64,000 bases of DNA from Shewanella eurypsychrophilus (GCF_007004545.3 NZ_CP045503.2:124001-188000), one strand, 5' to 3'; positions 27,351 through 36,650 are shown, numbered from the stretch's first letter. A program made the numbers and translations. Notes: generated by a model not told the origin, from the sequence alone.

Positions 27351-28703
27351 ATGGATGACTTACTTTGTTTGACGAACCTAAGCTTTCGTTATGGCAGTGA
27401 CCACTCGTTTATTCTAGATGAGGTTAACTTGTCTATAGGCGCGGGCGAATGTCATTGTATTAATGGCCCAACAGGTTCGGGTAAGTCAACCTTGCTCAAT
27501 GTGATAATGGGGACCTTATTTAGACCATATGAAGGGGAGATACTTGCTTCTGAAGGCCTAGCTATTGGCTTAGTTATGCAAGATCCTCATGCGCAGTTTA
27601 TTCGTCAGAGTGTTGGTGCAGAAGTGGCTTTCGCGCTAGAGAATCTAGCCGTTCCCTCTGAGCTGATGCTGGACAAGGTGCAATGTGCGTTAAGGCGGGT
27701 TGGGTTATTTGTTAGTCTAGATACATCAATTGAAACCCTGTCATTAGGGCAGAAATATCGCTTAATGATAGCTGCGCAATTGGTGTTTAATCCCAATATT
27801 CTATTGCTGGATGAACCCTGGGCTCAGCTCGATGATCTGGGAGTGTCGGAATTAATATCTGTCCTTCAGGGGCTTAAATCTACAGGGGTTTCGATAATAC
27901 TGGTCGAGCATAATCCGGATGTGTTTAGTGATTTGGTAGACCAGTTTTGGCTATTGGATAAAGGCAAGCTGAAGTCAGGTTGTAGTAAGCAAGATTCGAT
28001 TCAATTTGCTTATTCGCCAGCTTGTCAGGTAGGCAAGAGTTATCTGGAAATAGAGCCCTTATCTTATCAATTCGCTAATCATGAGCCGCTGTTTGTTTGC
28101 TCTGAGCATTTGCAATTATTTAGCGGTGAAATAGTGGCCTTAGTTGGGGATAATGGGACGGGGAAAAGTAGCTTACTGAAAAGCCTTGCCGGCATGCAGC
28201 CTCAGTCATCTGCATTGCCCCTCTCAGTACTTGGGCGAAAGCCCAAATTAGGCATATATGGTAGTGAGATCGGTTTACTATTCCAACGTCCATGCAGGCA
28301 GCTATTTGAGATGACAGTGCTGGAAGAGTTGCAGTTTAGCCTTAAGCGTTTTGATTTACCGTTAGAGAATGCTGATCAAGTACTGCAAGAGATGGATTTG
28401 AAGCACTTGAGTTCACATTCTCCTCACACCCTGTCTTACGGCCAGCAGCACTTAGTTGCTTTAGCCTCAATCAGTGCCTACCGTCCTAAAGTGTTACTGC
28501 TAGATGATCCTTTTGCTGGGTTAGACCAGCTGTATACCTGTCGTGTATGGCAACAGCTTATTGCCTTGAGCAAGCGAGGTACGGCTATTTTACTGACTAG
28601 CCATAGACGCTTGCCGCATACCCCAGTGTCACGTTACTGGAACCTTAAAAATGGCGAGTTGCTAGCAGAGCGACCAGTTATGGATGCTGCACATGTGGGC
28701 TAA
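27351..28703 (+). CDS. ECF transporter ATPase with two fused ABC domains
   Basis: The 450-residue protein contains two ABC ATPase domains in one chain. Domain 1 has Walker A NGPTGSGKST, signature LSLGQKYRL and Walker B ILLLDEPWAQLD. Domain 2 has GDNGTGKSS, LSYGQQHLV and VLLLDDPFAGLD. This matches fused EcfA-EcfA' energising units of vitamin/micronutrient importers. The second domain has Asp in place of the usual catalytic Glu after Walker B (LLDDP), suggesting asymmetric ATP sites. It lies 22 bases after the TonB receptor and overlaps the EcfT gene by 20 bases. Confidence 0.88.
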   Translation: MDDLLCLTNLSFRYGSDHSFILDEVNLSIGAGECHCINGPTGSGKSTLLNVIMGTLFRPYEGEILASEGLAIGLVMQDPHAQFIRQSVGAEVAFALENLAVPSELMLDKVQCALRRVGLFVSLDTSIETLSLGQKYRLMIAAQLVFNPNILLLDEPWAQLDDLGVSELISVLQGLKSTGVSIILVEHNPDVFSDLVDQFWLLDKGKLKSGCSKQDSIQFAYSPACQVGKSYLEIEPLSYQFANHEPLFVCSEHLQLFSGEIVALVGDNGTGKSSLLKSLAGMQPQSSALPLSVLGRKPKLGIYGSEIGLLFQRPCRQLFEMTVLEELQFSLKRFDLPLENADQVLQEMDLKHLSSHSPHTLSYGQQHLVALASISAYRPKVLLLDDPFAGLDQLYTCRVWQQLIALSKRGTAILLTSHRRLPHTPVSRYWNLKNGELLAERPVMDAAHVG

Positions 28704-29367
28704 AGGAAGGAGAGGCTGTAGAGCTAGCACGCAGCAAGGGACTATGGGGAAAGGGCGGGGGCAGAGTTATGCTACTGCTTTGTCCTTATTGCTGGTTTTA
28801 GTCTTGTCTAGCTCTGCATTTTTTACTCCTAATACTTTTTTACCCGTCTTGTGTGTTTTCAATTTTATTTTAGTGCTGCATGGCTTGTTACTCAAAGGGA
28901 ATATTGGAGTGATAGGCCGAGTGTTTATGGTGCAGTTAATTGTCACCATGGGCCTTTACTATTTGTTACACGGCCAAAGTCAGCTCATTGAGGGCTTGAT
29001 TGTTGTATTGAGAATATTACTGGCGTTCATTCCGGGCTGGTGGTTGTCGGTGAGTACCGCTCCGGAAAAAATTGGCCAAGTACTCACTTGGGTATTACCG
29101 GTTAAGTGGGCCTTTGTTATCGGTGCTTCAATAGGGTTACTGCCCTATATGACCAGAGAGATCCGCGAGATTTATCAGGTGCAATGTATAAGAGGTGCAA
29201 AGATAACTCCGAAGGCGTTAAGGGATCCGAGAAATTGGCAAGAGTTGATGACCTGTGTGGTTTTCCCTCTGTTGATTCAGCTTCTTAAGTTATCTAGGCA
29301 GATGGCCATAGCAGCGCAATTAAGATTTTACGGTAAGAAAAGTAAACCAACACATTGGCAAGAATAG
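28684..29367 (+). CDS. ECF transporter transmembrane component (EcfT)
   Basis: The product has about four to five hydrophobic helices. A cytoplasmic C-terminal part with EIYQVQCIRGAKITP corresponds to the EcfT coupling helix bearing the Ala-Arg-Gly type motif. It overlaps the ATPase gene by 20 bases if the first ATG (28684) is used, giving 227 residues. The hydrophobic region begins only around residue 30, so an internal ATG at 28744 with AAGGG just before it is an alternative. EcfT links the S component to the ATPase in the inner membrane. Confidence 0.8.
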   Translation: MLHMWAKGRRGCRASTQQGTMGKGRGQSYATALSLLLVLVLSSSAFFTPNTFLPVLCVFNFILVLHGLLLKGNIGVIGRVFMVQLIVTMGLYYLLHGQSQLIEGLIVVLRILLAFIPGWWLSVSTAPEKIGQVLTWVLPVKWAFVIGASIGLLPYMTREIREIYQVQCIRGAKITPKALRDPRNWQELMTCVVFPLLIQLLKLSRQMAIAAQLRFYGKKSKPTHWQE

Positions 29368-29386
29368 AAGTTCAGGAAAAATCATT

Positions 29387-29944
29387 ATGAATAAGAGTAT
29401 GAGTTTCAGCTTGCAAGACGCACTGTTTATCGGGTTTTGTGCGACCTTACTGGTAGCACTAAAAAGTATGCTACGGCTTAAATTAGGACTGTCGGGACAT
29501 TCAATGTTCTTAATGACATTTTTCTATCTGATTTGCTATGGCATCGTTGGACGATTAGGAGCCATTACAGCCTGTGGAGTGCTATCCGGTCTAGTTGCTA
29601 TGGTGTTGAGTATTGGTAAGGGCGGACCGTTAATTTTGCTCAAATTTGCCATTCCTGCATTAGCGATGGATATGAGCTTAATTGTACTGACAGGTTTATT
29701 TACTCTGAGATGGCGCTGTATCACAGTTGGGCTGGTGGGGTGTTTAGCATGGGCAATGAAAGGCTGGGTGGAAGACTTGTTAGTGGGTATGACAATGCAA
29801 GTTGCGCTGGTACAGCTTGGCCTGAGTATGCTCAAAGGTGGTGTATTTACTGTACTTGCGGCCAGTTTAGTTCCTCCTGTTCTGGAACGTCTAAAATCCC
29901 ATGATCTATTCGGCGCTAATTCAAATGATAATGGAAAAATTTAA
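29387..29944 (+). CDS. Candidate ECF transporter substrate-binding S component
   Basis: The 185-residue protein is almost entirely hydrophobic, with five to six helices, as expected for an EcfS integral membrane substrate binder. It has a typical S-component-like stretch with GRLGAITACGVLSGLVA near residues 56-72. It is 19 bases after EcfT and its stop overlaps the next ATG (TAATG). I cannot place it in a known S-component specificity group such as BioY, ThiT or RibU, so the transported molecule is unknown. Confidence 0.7.
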   Translation: MNKSMSFSLQDALFIGFCATLLVALKSMLRLKLGLSGHSMFLMTFFYLICYGIVGRLGAITACGVLSGLVAMVLSIGKGGPLILLKFAIPALAMDMSLIVLTGLFTLRWRCITVGLVGCLAWAMKGWVEDLLVGMTMQVALVQLGLSMLKGGVFTVLAASLVPPVLERLKSHDLFGANSNDNGKI

Positions 29945-30714
29945 TGCAAACATCAGATAAAAAAAACTGGCTTATCTGTATCGATGACACAGATGATATA
30001 GGGACTAAGGGGACTGGAGAAATTGCTGAAGAGATAGCGGTTTTATTGCTTGATGAAATGAATGATGCCCATCCTCTGGTGACGCGACATCAGCTATATG
30101 TCCATCCTGATATACCTTACACATCGCATAACAGTGCCATGTGTTTTGAATTAGCATCAGAAAAATCACTAACAGAGATAAAGACTATTGCTGTGAAGCA
30201 TCTGTTGGCTGAATGTGCTTGTGCATCAGATCCTGGCTTAGCAATATTAGACTTATCGAGTTCATATGATCGGCTTGCACTGATTGAGTTTGGTTTAAAG
30301 GCTAAAGTCGAAGTGAAAACTAAAGTGCAAGCTTACGATTTGGCAGCCAAATTAGATGTCAGTTTGAGTGAGCATGGTGGTACAGGCCAAGGTGTCATTG
30401 GTGCGCTGGCTGGGATTGGATTAAGGCTTTATGGGCAAGATGGTCGAGTCAAAGGTCAGGTTAAATTGAATAATGGCTTAGATCAAGATTCTAGTGTTCA
30501 AGACCTTTTTGAGATCACTGTGGCTGATATCTTAAGGCGATCTGAACTCGATAGTGTGGTGACTATTAGCGGTGATTTGCTTGGCCCAGATGAGAGGCTC
30601 TATTTGACTGGAAAGGTTAAAGCCATTTTTTGGCAGCATCAGTTTGCTTTACTGGTTTATAGAGATAAAGGGCGTTGGTGTAATGCGCTTAAACAACATC
30701 TGAAGGAGTATTAG
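29944..30714 (+). CDS. TiaS-like protein with IDDTD motif
   Basis: The 256-residue protein begins with WLICIDDTDDIGTKGTGEIAEEI. This resembles the N-terminal kinase-like domain of archaeal TiaS, the enzyme that adds agmatine to tRNA-Ile cytidine, whose motif is IGIDDTD followed by GMCTT-type residues. A second Gly-rich block (HGGTGQGVIGALAGIGL) sits near residues 140-156. The archaeal zinc ribbon and OB-fold parts seem absent. Its start overlaps the EcfS stop. Inference: it phosphorylates or otherwise modifies the imported molecule. A bacterial tRNA role seems less likely given the operon. Confidence 0.6.
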   Translation: MQTSDKKNWLICIDDTDDIGTKGTGEIAEEIAVLLLDEMNDAHPLVTRHQLYVHPDIPYTSHNSAMCFELASEKSLTEIKTIAVKHLLAECACASDPGLAILDLSSSYDRLALIEFGLKAKVEVKTKVQAYDLAAKLDVSLSEHGGTGQGVIGALAGIGLRLYGQDGRVKGQVKLNNGLDQDSSVQDLFEITVADILRRSELDSVVTISGDLLGPDERLYLTGKVKAIFWQHQFALLVYRDKGRWCNALKQHLKEY

Positions 30715-30936
30715 ATGAAACAGATCTTGCCTTGGTATGAGCACGAAGGTAACAGTCTTACTTTTAAATTTGATCTTGAGAATTATAAAGCATCTCGTGA
30801 GGCGGCAGAAGTTTGTACCCACTTTAGCCCAGATGATGAAGATGAACAGATTGATGATGTGCCAACTTCATGTTTTAACTGTATGAAACGGCGGTGGCTC
30901 AAGTCGGGTTTAGAGTGTATTCAGCTGCAAATCTAG
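30715..30936 (+). CDS. 73-residue cysteine-containing protein, unknown function
   Basis: The ATG follows the stop of the TiaS-like gene without a gap and has AAGGAG eight bases upstream. The product has four cysteines (C34, C53, C56, C68) and H36, with a CFNCMKRRW motif. This suggests a small zinc or redox-active protein. An acidic run (PDDEDEQIDD, 39-48) precedes the CxxC. It appears to be the last gene of the TonB-ECF operon and is probably part of that system. I do not recognise the family. Confidence 0.7.
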   Translation: MKQILPWYEHEGNSLTFKFDLENYKASREAAEVCTHFSPDDEDEQIDDVPTSCFNCMKRRWLKSGLECIQLQI

Positions 30937-31230
30937 TGTTCATTTATGTTTTATATTGTGGTCAGCCTTTTAATTAAGCAGTTACTAAAGCTGAGGGTAT
31001 GTTTACAGTATGTTTTTAAGTCGAGTAGTTCTGTTATTGATATTTTACAGTGGTGCTTTACTGCTTCTAGGAATAGAATAGCTCCCCTTACGCCAATTCA
31101 ACAAAAACAAAATATCGATAAGGTATTTGGCGTACTAGAATACTTATATGAAGATTTATCAAAGTAAAAGAGTCTGATTTTCAATAAAGAAGGCTCTAAG
31201 CTCGTAGGTCATCTGGGGAGATGTGAGCAC

Positions 31231-32409
31231 ATGGCTGAATTAGCCGATTCTAAAGCACTGGTTAAAATCTCTGTGTCGAAGTTAAGCATAGGGATGTTTG
31301 TGAAAGCAATTGACCAACAAGGTTTAGTTGCTATCGCAAATGCAGGACAGATCCGCAATAAGGATGCGATACTTAAGCTTAAAAAAAATGGCATTAAGCA
31401 TGTATGGGTTGATGTTGAGCGATCGTCTGATAGTTGTGGCTTGAAACGTGCTGTCTCACCTAAACCTGTGGTCAAAAAAGTGCAGCCTTCCCGTGAAAAG
31501 CAACAGCAAGAATCTAAAAAATTAATCGTTGAAGCCAAAGATCTGGTTCAAAAAGTATTATCTGAGGTTTTTGCAGGTAAAGCGATAGAAGTCGCCCCTT
31601 TTGAAGCTCTCGCCGATAATATGATAGAAACTGCATTACTCGATGCGGATGCGCTCAAATGTGTTTCTGCACTTCGAAGTAAAGATGCTTACCTGCTCGA
31701 ACATTCCATCAATGTTGCATTCTTACTAGTTACTTTTGGTAAACATCTCAAGCTTGATAGAGAGATGCTTCGGCAACTAGCTGTTGGTGGTATTTTACAC
31801 GATATCGGTAAAATAAAAGTAGATAACAAGATACTGCACAAGCCAGCAAGACTCACTCCTGAAGAGTTTGAGCATATGAAGCTTCATCAGGTGTATGCCA
31901 TAGACATTATGGAGCAAACCCAAGATTTATCTGAAGTCAGTAAAGATGTCTGTTTGATGCATCATGAGAAAATAGATGGTAATGGTTATCCCAGAGGCTT
32001 GAAAGGCGATGAAATTCCATTACACGGTCGTATGAGCTGCATCGTCGATATTTTCGATGCGCTGACGGCAACTCGTTGCTATAAAGAGGCCATGAGCCCA
32101 GCTGCTGCTTTTAAAATATTACTGAGTCTTACCCCTTTTCATTTAGATCAAAAACTGGTTTATGAATTTATCCGTTGCGTAGGTGTCTATCCTGTCGGTT
32201 CGTTAGTGGAGCTATCAGATGGGCGTGTGGGTATTGTGTGGCAATCGAAAAATAGAGATGCCCTGCATCCTGTACTCAAATGTTTTTACTCTATTAAACA
32301 TAAGCGCTATACCGATGTGACCATGGTTGACTTACTTAAGTCAGACTTACATATCGAACGTGGTGTCTCACCAAGCAGCTTAGATGTTGACCCTTCTCCT
32401 TTTTATTAA
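31231..32409 (+). CDS. HD-GYP cyclic-di-GMP phosphodiesterase with N-terminal DUF3391-like domain
   Basis: The 392-residue protein has an N-terminal domain beginning with a KISVSKLSIGMFV block, as in DUF3391. An HD-GYP domain follows with H190-D191 in LHDIGKIKVD, H244-H245-E246, and the G252-Y253-P254 signature in GNGYPRGLKG. These are the metal-binding and c-di-GMP-hydrolysing residues. No membrane segment or receiver is present, so it is cytoplasmic. It would lower c-di-GMP, promoting motility over biofilm. A GGGGAGATG stretch lies just before the ATG. The 294 bases between it and the upstream operon show no convincing gene. Confidence 0.9.
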   Translation: MAELADSKALVKISVSKLSIGMFVKAIDQQGLVAIANAGQIRNKDAILKLKKNGIKHVWVDVERSSDSCGLKRAVSPKPVVKKVQPSREKQQQESKKLIVEAKDLVQKVLSEVFAGKAIEVAPFEALADNMIETALLDADALKCVSALRSKDAYLLEHSINVAFLLVTFGKHLKLDREMLRQLAVGGILHDIGKIKVDNKILHKPARLTPEEFEHMKLHQVYAIDIMEQTQDLSEVSKDVCLMHHEKIDGNGYPRGLKGDEIPLHGRMSCIVDIFDALTATRCYKEAMSPAAAFKILLSLTPFHLDQKLVYEFIRCVGVYPVGSLVELSDGRVGIVWQSKNRDALHPVLKCFYSIKHKRYTDVTMVDLLKSDLHIERGVSPSSLDVDPSPFY

Positions 32410-32485
32410 ATCTTTAGCTAGCATTTTGCGCTATCAATAGCCCCACAGGTATACTCGGCTTTCAATATCTTTGCTTGAGTGCATC

Positions 32486-32764
32486 ATGAATCGTATTTTC
32501 ACTGTGATTATCATATTACTTTCCCTTTGTTTATTAATCCCAGGTGTGACCCAGCCGATCCTTAGCATTAGCGGAAGCATAGACAAGTCTGAGTTAGCTC
32601 AAGCGGGTATGGGAGAAATGCTGAAAACCAGTGCTAATTTCGAAGTGGGTTTCTACTATTTCTCGGCCTACTGTTTGTTTTCTCTCTTCAGTGGCTATCT
32701 AGTTCATCGACAAGAAAAAATTACAAAAAATGATCCAAGTTTAGCGGCGATAAACATTCGCTAA
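32486..32764 (+). CDS. Small two-helix membrane protein, unknown function
   Basis: The 92-residue product starts MNRIFTVIIILLSLCLLIPG, a hydrophobic helix. A periplasmic-like loop follows, then a second hydrophobic segment (FYYFSAYCLFSLFSGYL) and a basic tail. The ATG at 32486 is preferred to a TTG at 32471, which has no better ribosome binding site. It is probably an inner-membrane protein. It lies 76 bases after the HD-GYP gene on the same strand. I do not recognise a family. Confidence 0.6.
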   Translation: MNRIFTVIIILLSLCLLIPGVTQPILSISGSIDKSELAQAGMGEMLKTSANFEVGFYYFSAYCLFSLFSGYLVHRQEKITKNDPSLAAINIR

Positions 32765-32939
32765 GCGAGCAGCTTTGGAGCGGTAGTGAGTGCTGGATAA
32801 AGGTTTTTTAAAAATCTGGCTAATGATCACAACTCTTGTTTACTGACTAAAAATTAAATGAATTTTTTCAAAGATATAATGACTTAATTAAATAGTGGGT
32901 CAGATTCTGGCTCAAGATAACTAATTTAAGAGAGCTCTT

Positions 32940-33638
32940 ATGAAGCGTCGTGAGTTTTTAACCGCCGGTATATCGATAGCCGCAACAAGTATTGTGGCCA
33001 GTAATACTTTCTCCAGTGTATCGTTTGCAGCAACAAGTGAACGGCCAATGCAGATCCTAGCCTTAGTGTTTGATGATTATGAAACGTTAGATCTCCATGG
33101 CCCTATAGAGATGCTGGGGCATATGAAAAATGTAGAGATAAAGCTCGTTGGAGCTAAAAGTATAATCAGAAGTTATCAAGGTCCAAGAGTCGTGACTGAC
33201 TTGAGCCTGGATAGTGTGACTCCCTGTGATCTACTCATAATTCCTGGTGGTTTAGGGACTCGGAAACTGATTGAAGATCAGGTGTTGATGCGCTGGTTAA
33301 GGGAGCAGCAGAAAGTGTCCGATAAAGTTTTCTCTATCTGCACTGGTTCGGCGCTTTTAGCGAAAGCTGGGGTGTTAGATGGGGTGAATGCCACCACAAA
33401 TAAAATGGCCTACAACTGGGTGACCAGTCTATCAAATAAAGTTAATTGGCAGCCAAGTGCTCGCTGGGTCGATGACGGTAAGTATTTGACCTCTTCAGGC
33501 GTCTCTGCCGGGATTGATGCTGCACTCTTCTATGTTGAACAGTTAAGAGGTAAATCGGAAGCCAAGCGGATCCAAGCGTTAACGGAATATCATTGGAATG
33601 ATGACGCCACTAATGACCCTTATGCGGTTGAGACTTAA
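32940..33638 (+). CDS. DJ-1/PfpI family protein with Tat signal
   Basis: The 232-residue protein starts MKRREFLTAGISIAAT, a twin-arginine export signal, with a likely cleavage near residue 30 (VSFA-AT). The mature part is a class I glutamine amidotransferase-like fold with a nucleophile-elbow cysteine in FSICTGSALLAKAGVLDG. IPGGLGTRKLI and DDYETLDLHGPIEML match the DJ-1/PfpI/ThiJ family. Export to the periplasm is unusual for the family. The reaction (isonitrile hydratase, glyoxalase, chaperone or regulator-like) cannot be told from sequence. Confidence 0.82.
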   Translation: MKRREFLTAGISIAATSIVASNTFSSVSFAATSERPMQILALVFDDYETLDLHGPIEMLGHMKNVEIKLVGAKSIIRSYQGPRVVTDLSLDSVTPCDLLIIPGGLGTRKLIEDQVLMRWLREQQKVSDKVFSICTGSALLAKAGVLDGVNATTNKMAYNWVTSLSNKVNWQPSARWVDDGKYLTSSGVSAGIDAALFYVEQLRGKSEAKRIQALTEYHWNDDATNDPYAVET

Positions 33639-33825
33639 TGCTTCTTAGTAGTTATAGCTATTTGTTAGTGAAAATGGATATTTGGTATCGCGCTACTATT
33701 CGATAAATAATAACCACTAGATAGATCTGCTTCGCATTTCTATCTATGCCACTTTGTGGCGTAATTGTGGCTTATTGCAGAATCGATGAACTTTATGTTT
33801 ATTAGGTTTTGCTGGAGATAGAAGC

Positions 33826-33999
33826 ATGAAGCAGTGGTCAATTATCTTATGTTGTGCAGTATTCGTTATTGGCTCTTTGCTGACTAGCGGGCTCGTTCGC
33901 GCCTTGATCGATCTTGGCGCATTTACATGCTTACTATGGATAGTACTTGGATATAAATCCACTCCGGTGAAGCAATCTAAACTGGCCGGTGGGAAATAA
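33826..33999 (+). CDS. 57-residue membrane peptide, unknown function
   Basis: An ATG with a GGAGATAGAAGC spacer, a good ribosome binding site, opens a 57-codon frame. It encodes two hydrophobic stretches (WSIILCCAVFVIGSLLTSG and ALIDLGAFTCLLWIVLG) and a short basic tail ending in GGK. It is too short for most gene callers but has good start signals and a plausible two-pass membrane topology. It converges on yeiH. I know of no family. Confidence 0.55.
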   Translation: MKQWSIILCCAVFVIGSLLTSGLVRALIDLGAFTCLLWIVLGYKSTPVKQSKLAGGK

Positions 34000-34013
34000 A
34001 ATTAGGATTGAAA

Positions 34014-34028
34014 GGTCCTAGGTTCTAG
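34014..34028. repeat. CTAG-type element between convergent small ORF and yeiH-like gene
   Basis: GGTCCTAGGTTCTAG resembles the left part of the hairpin at 10345-10370 with an internal deletion. It lies in the 38-base gap between two convergent genes. Confidence 0.45.
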
Positions 34029-34037
34029 ATACTTCTT

Positions 34038-35054
34038 TTAAGCATACAAAATATACAGCAGTGAACCTGTCCCTATGGATAGCCATAGCATGACACCGAG
34101 TAGCAATGGTTTAGCTCCGGCTGCTCGCATCTTACTCACAGTGATACCTGCACCGATTAAAAACAGGCACAAGACTAAGATACGCTTAGACATCTCAAAT
34201 ATGACCTCATAAGCGATTTGCCCCTGGGGAAACAAATAAGCAATACCAATAGCAAGACAATAAAACCCGATAAAATAGGGAATGGTGATCTTTTTCTTGT
34301 TGCCGCCAAATATAGCCGCACTTAACAAGGCGATAGGAATGATCCAAAGGGCTCTGGCAAGTTTAATCGTTGTCGCAGTTGTGAGGGCTTCCTCTCCATA
34401 AGCCGAAGCTGCACCAACCACAGAAGAGGTGTCATGAATTGCTATGGCACTCCAGACTCCAAAATCATATTGGCTCATTGAAAATAGGTGGCCTAATGCC
34501 GGAAAGACAAATAGTGCAATTGAGTTGAGTATAAACACAGTGGCCAACGCGATAGCAGACTGCTCACTGTTTGCATTGATTGCAGGTGAAACCGCTGCAA
34601 TCGCGCTACCGCCACAGATCGCGGTTCCAGCAGAGATTAAGTGACCAGTTTTACTATCAAATTTAAGCAGCTTGGTCAGTAGAAAACCTAAGGCTAAGGT
34701 GAAAATAATGGATCCTAAAATAAGCGGTAGGTTAGCTAAACTTACCGATATTGCGGTTTGTAGATGGATCCCAAACCCCAAGCCTATGATTGAGTATGAC
34801 AGAAAGCGTTTAGTTAACGACGCCAAATTTATATTATGAGGCACTAGGCCAAGACTTGCTAAGGTAAAGCCAAGCACGAGAGCGATAGGGGATGTGATGA
34901 CCGGAAGCAAACATAAGGCAGCGATGAGTAAAAAAGGGCCATATTTTTGCATTAATTGGATATTGGTTTGCACTTGTTTGTTAGTCGGCATCGTTTTTTG
35001 GATGAATTCATTGGCCGAACATTGTAACTCGCGCTTCAGTGTCAATAAATTCAA
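34038..35054 (-). CDS. YeiH/UPF0324 family putative sulfate exporter
   Basis: The 338-residue protein has about nine to ten hydrophobic helices. It has the family blocks [36 protein letters not shown] and a conserved [12 protein letters not shown] segment, which identify the YeiH/UPF0324 family. Members are annotated as putative sulfate or sulfonate-related exporters, but the substrate is weakly established. It is an inner-membrane protein. The 5' end of the frame includes about 40 extra hydrophilic residues before the first helix, so an internal start is possible. No LysR regulator, which often neighbours yeiH, is adjacent. Confidence 0.8.
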   Translation of the reverse strand: MNLLTLKRELQCSANEFIQKTMPTNKQVQTNIQLMQKYGPFLLIAALCLLPVITSPIALVLGFTLASLGLVPHNINLASLTKRFLSYSIIGLGFGIHLQTAISVSLANLPLILGSIIFTLALGFLLTKLLKFDSKTGHLISAGTAICGGSAIAAVSPAINANSEQSAIALATVFILNSIALFVFPALGHLFSMSQYDFGVWSAIAIHDTSSVVGAASAYGEEALTTATTIKLARALWIIPIALLSAAIFGGNKKKITIPYFIGFYCLAIGIAYLFPQGQIAYEVIFEMSKRILVLCLFLIGAGITVSKMRAAGAKPLLLGVMLWLSIGTGSLLYILYA

Positions 35055-35123
35055 TTAATTTTAGTTAATGATTCAATATTTTTTAATCTAAGTCTCCTCC
35101 TGTGTCAGGATTGTTATCACCCA

Positions 35124-35155
35124 CAAAAAAGCCTGAGGCTGTGAGGGCTCAGGCT
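35124..35155 (-). terminator. Rho-independent terminator of gor
   Basis: On the minus strand AGCCTGAG pairs with CTCAGGCT (35130-35155) around a ten-base loop, followed by a run of T (35130-35124). It lies 37 bases downstream of the gor stop. Confidence 0.88.
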
Positions 35156-35191
35156 AATGATATTGAACAAGGTTGTTCGGTTAGAGCTGGC

Positions 35192-36547
35192 TTATCTCAT
35201 GGTAACGAACTCTTCGGCGCCCGTTGGGTGTATCGCCACTACTGAGTCAAACTGAGCCTTGGTTGCGCCCATTTTCATGGCGACACCGAAGCCTTGTAGG
35301 ATTTCATCCATACCAAATCCGATACCATGGATACCGACGACAGTCTCTTCTGGGCCTGCACAGACCAGTTTCATCTTGCAAGCCTGGCGGTGTGCTGTAA
35401 CCGCTGTGTACATAGAAGTGAAACCTGAGGCGTAACACTTAACTTGGTCTGCACCGTATTGGGCAATAGCTTCAGGCTCTGAAAGTCCCATGGTGCCGAT
35501 AGCGGGGTGGCTAAAGACAACCGTAGGGATCAACTTGTAATCCATCTTGGCATCGGTCATACCATTGAATAGGCGCTCTGAGAGTAGGCGACCCGCTTTT
35601 ACCGCGACGGGTGTTAGCTCGACGCCACCTTCGATAATATCACCGACACAATAGATCCCTGGGTTGGTGGTGTTTTGCTGCTCATCGACAATGACATAGC
35701 CACGATCATTAAGCTTAACTTGGGTATGCTCAAGGCCAATATTGTCTGTTGATGGTTTACGGCCAATGGCCCAGATCAAGGTATCAACTTCATAGCTCTC
35801 ACCATTTTCAAGCTTAAGAGTGAGGCTGCCATCACTATTTTTAATGACCGATTCTGGTGTGCTATTGGTATGAAGCGTTGGCCCATCAGTTGCCATTGAC
35901 TCCATTAGAGCTTCACTTAGCATAGGGTCGAAGCTACGTAGTGGCGCGTGTTTACGCACGAAAAGCTGGGTTTCACTGCCGAGTGAATGCAGTACGCCAG
36001 CAAGCTCGACAGCAATATAACCCGCGCCAATTACGGCTACGCGCTTTGGCTGCTCGGTGAGAGCGAAGAAACCATCAGAATCGATACCATGTTCAGCACC
36101 TGGAATGTTCGGGATGGTCGGAGAGCCACCTGTCGCGATAAGAATATTATCGGCAGTGTACTCTTGACCGTCGATCTCTATAGTACGTTCATTAACGAAG
36201 CGGCCATAACCTCTAACCAGTGTGACCTTGTTGTTCTCTAAACCACGATCATACGAACCATGAATTCTGTCGATATAGGCTTCACGGCTAGCGACCAAAG
36301 TGCTCCAGTCGAATTTGTTTACCGTGACATCGAAACCGTAGTCTTTAGCATAAAGGTGTAGCGCTTCTGCAACCTGAGCGCCATACCACATGACCTTTTT
36401 AGGAACACAGCCCACATTGACACAGGTACCGCCTAAGGCTTTAGCCTCGATAAGTAGGACTTTTGCACCACGCATAGCAGCTCGGTTTGCCGATGCAATA
36501 CCACCACTACCTGCGCCAAGACAGATATAGTCAAAATGTTGGGCCAT
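35192..36547 (-). CDS. gor: Glutathione reductase
   Basis: With the ATG at 36547 (MAQHFDY) the protein has 451 residues, the length of E. coli Gor. It has the FAD-binding GAGSGGIAS loop, the redox disulfide GGTCVNVGC (C42, C47), the NADPH-binding [11 protein letters not shown], and the C-terminal HPTGAEEF with the catalytic His. It reduces glutathione disulfide with NADPH in the cytoplasm. TTGGAGATA precedes the start. A second ATG three bases upstream has tighter spacing. It is monocistronic with its own terminator. Confidence 0.96.
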   Translation of the reverse strand: MAQHFDYICLGAGSGGIASANRAAMRGAKVLLIEAKALGGTCVNVGCVPKKVMWYGAQVAEALHLYAKDYGFDVTVNKFDWSTLVASREAYIDRIHGSYDRGLENNKVTLVRGYGRFVNERTIEIDGQEYTADNILIATGGSPTIPNIPGAEHGIDSDGFFALTEQPKRVAVIGAGYIAVELAGVLHSLGSETQLFVRKHAPLRSFDPMLSEALMESMATDGPTLHTNSTPESVIKNSDGSLTLKLENGESYEVDTLIWAIGRKPSTDNIGLEHTQVKLNDRGYVIVDEQQNTTNPGIYCVGDIIEGGVELTPVAVKAGRLLSERLFNGMTDAKMDYKLIPTVVFSHPAIGTMGLSEPEAIAQYGADQVKCYASGFTSMYTAVTAHRQACKMKLVCAGPEETVVGIHGIGFGMDEILQGFGVAMKMGATKAQFDSVVAIHPTGAEEFVTMR

Positions 36548-36650
36548 CATTATCTCCAAAAAGGTTTGTTAAAGTTTGAAAAAAAGCTCGCCTCATTGTA
36601 GAGGGAATTGATCCTTATCTCATTAACTATTAATACCAGTTGCATTAAAA

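Noticed and set aside
30946..31167. 73-codon plus-strand frame after the TonB-ECF operon
   Set aside because: It has no ribosome binding site, the N-terminal part reads like random AT-rich translation, and no family is recognisable; it might be a degraded gene end but I cannot support that.
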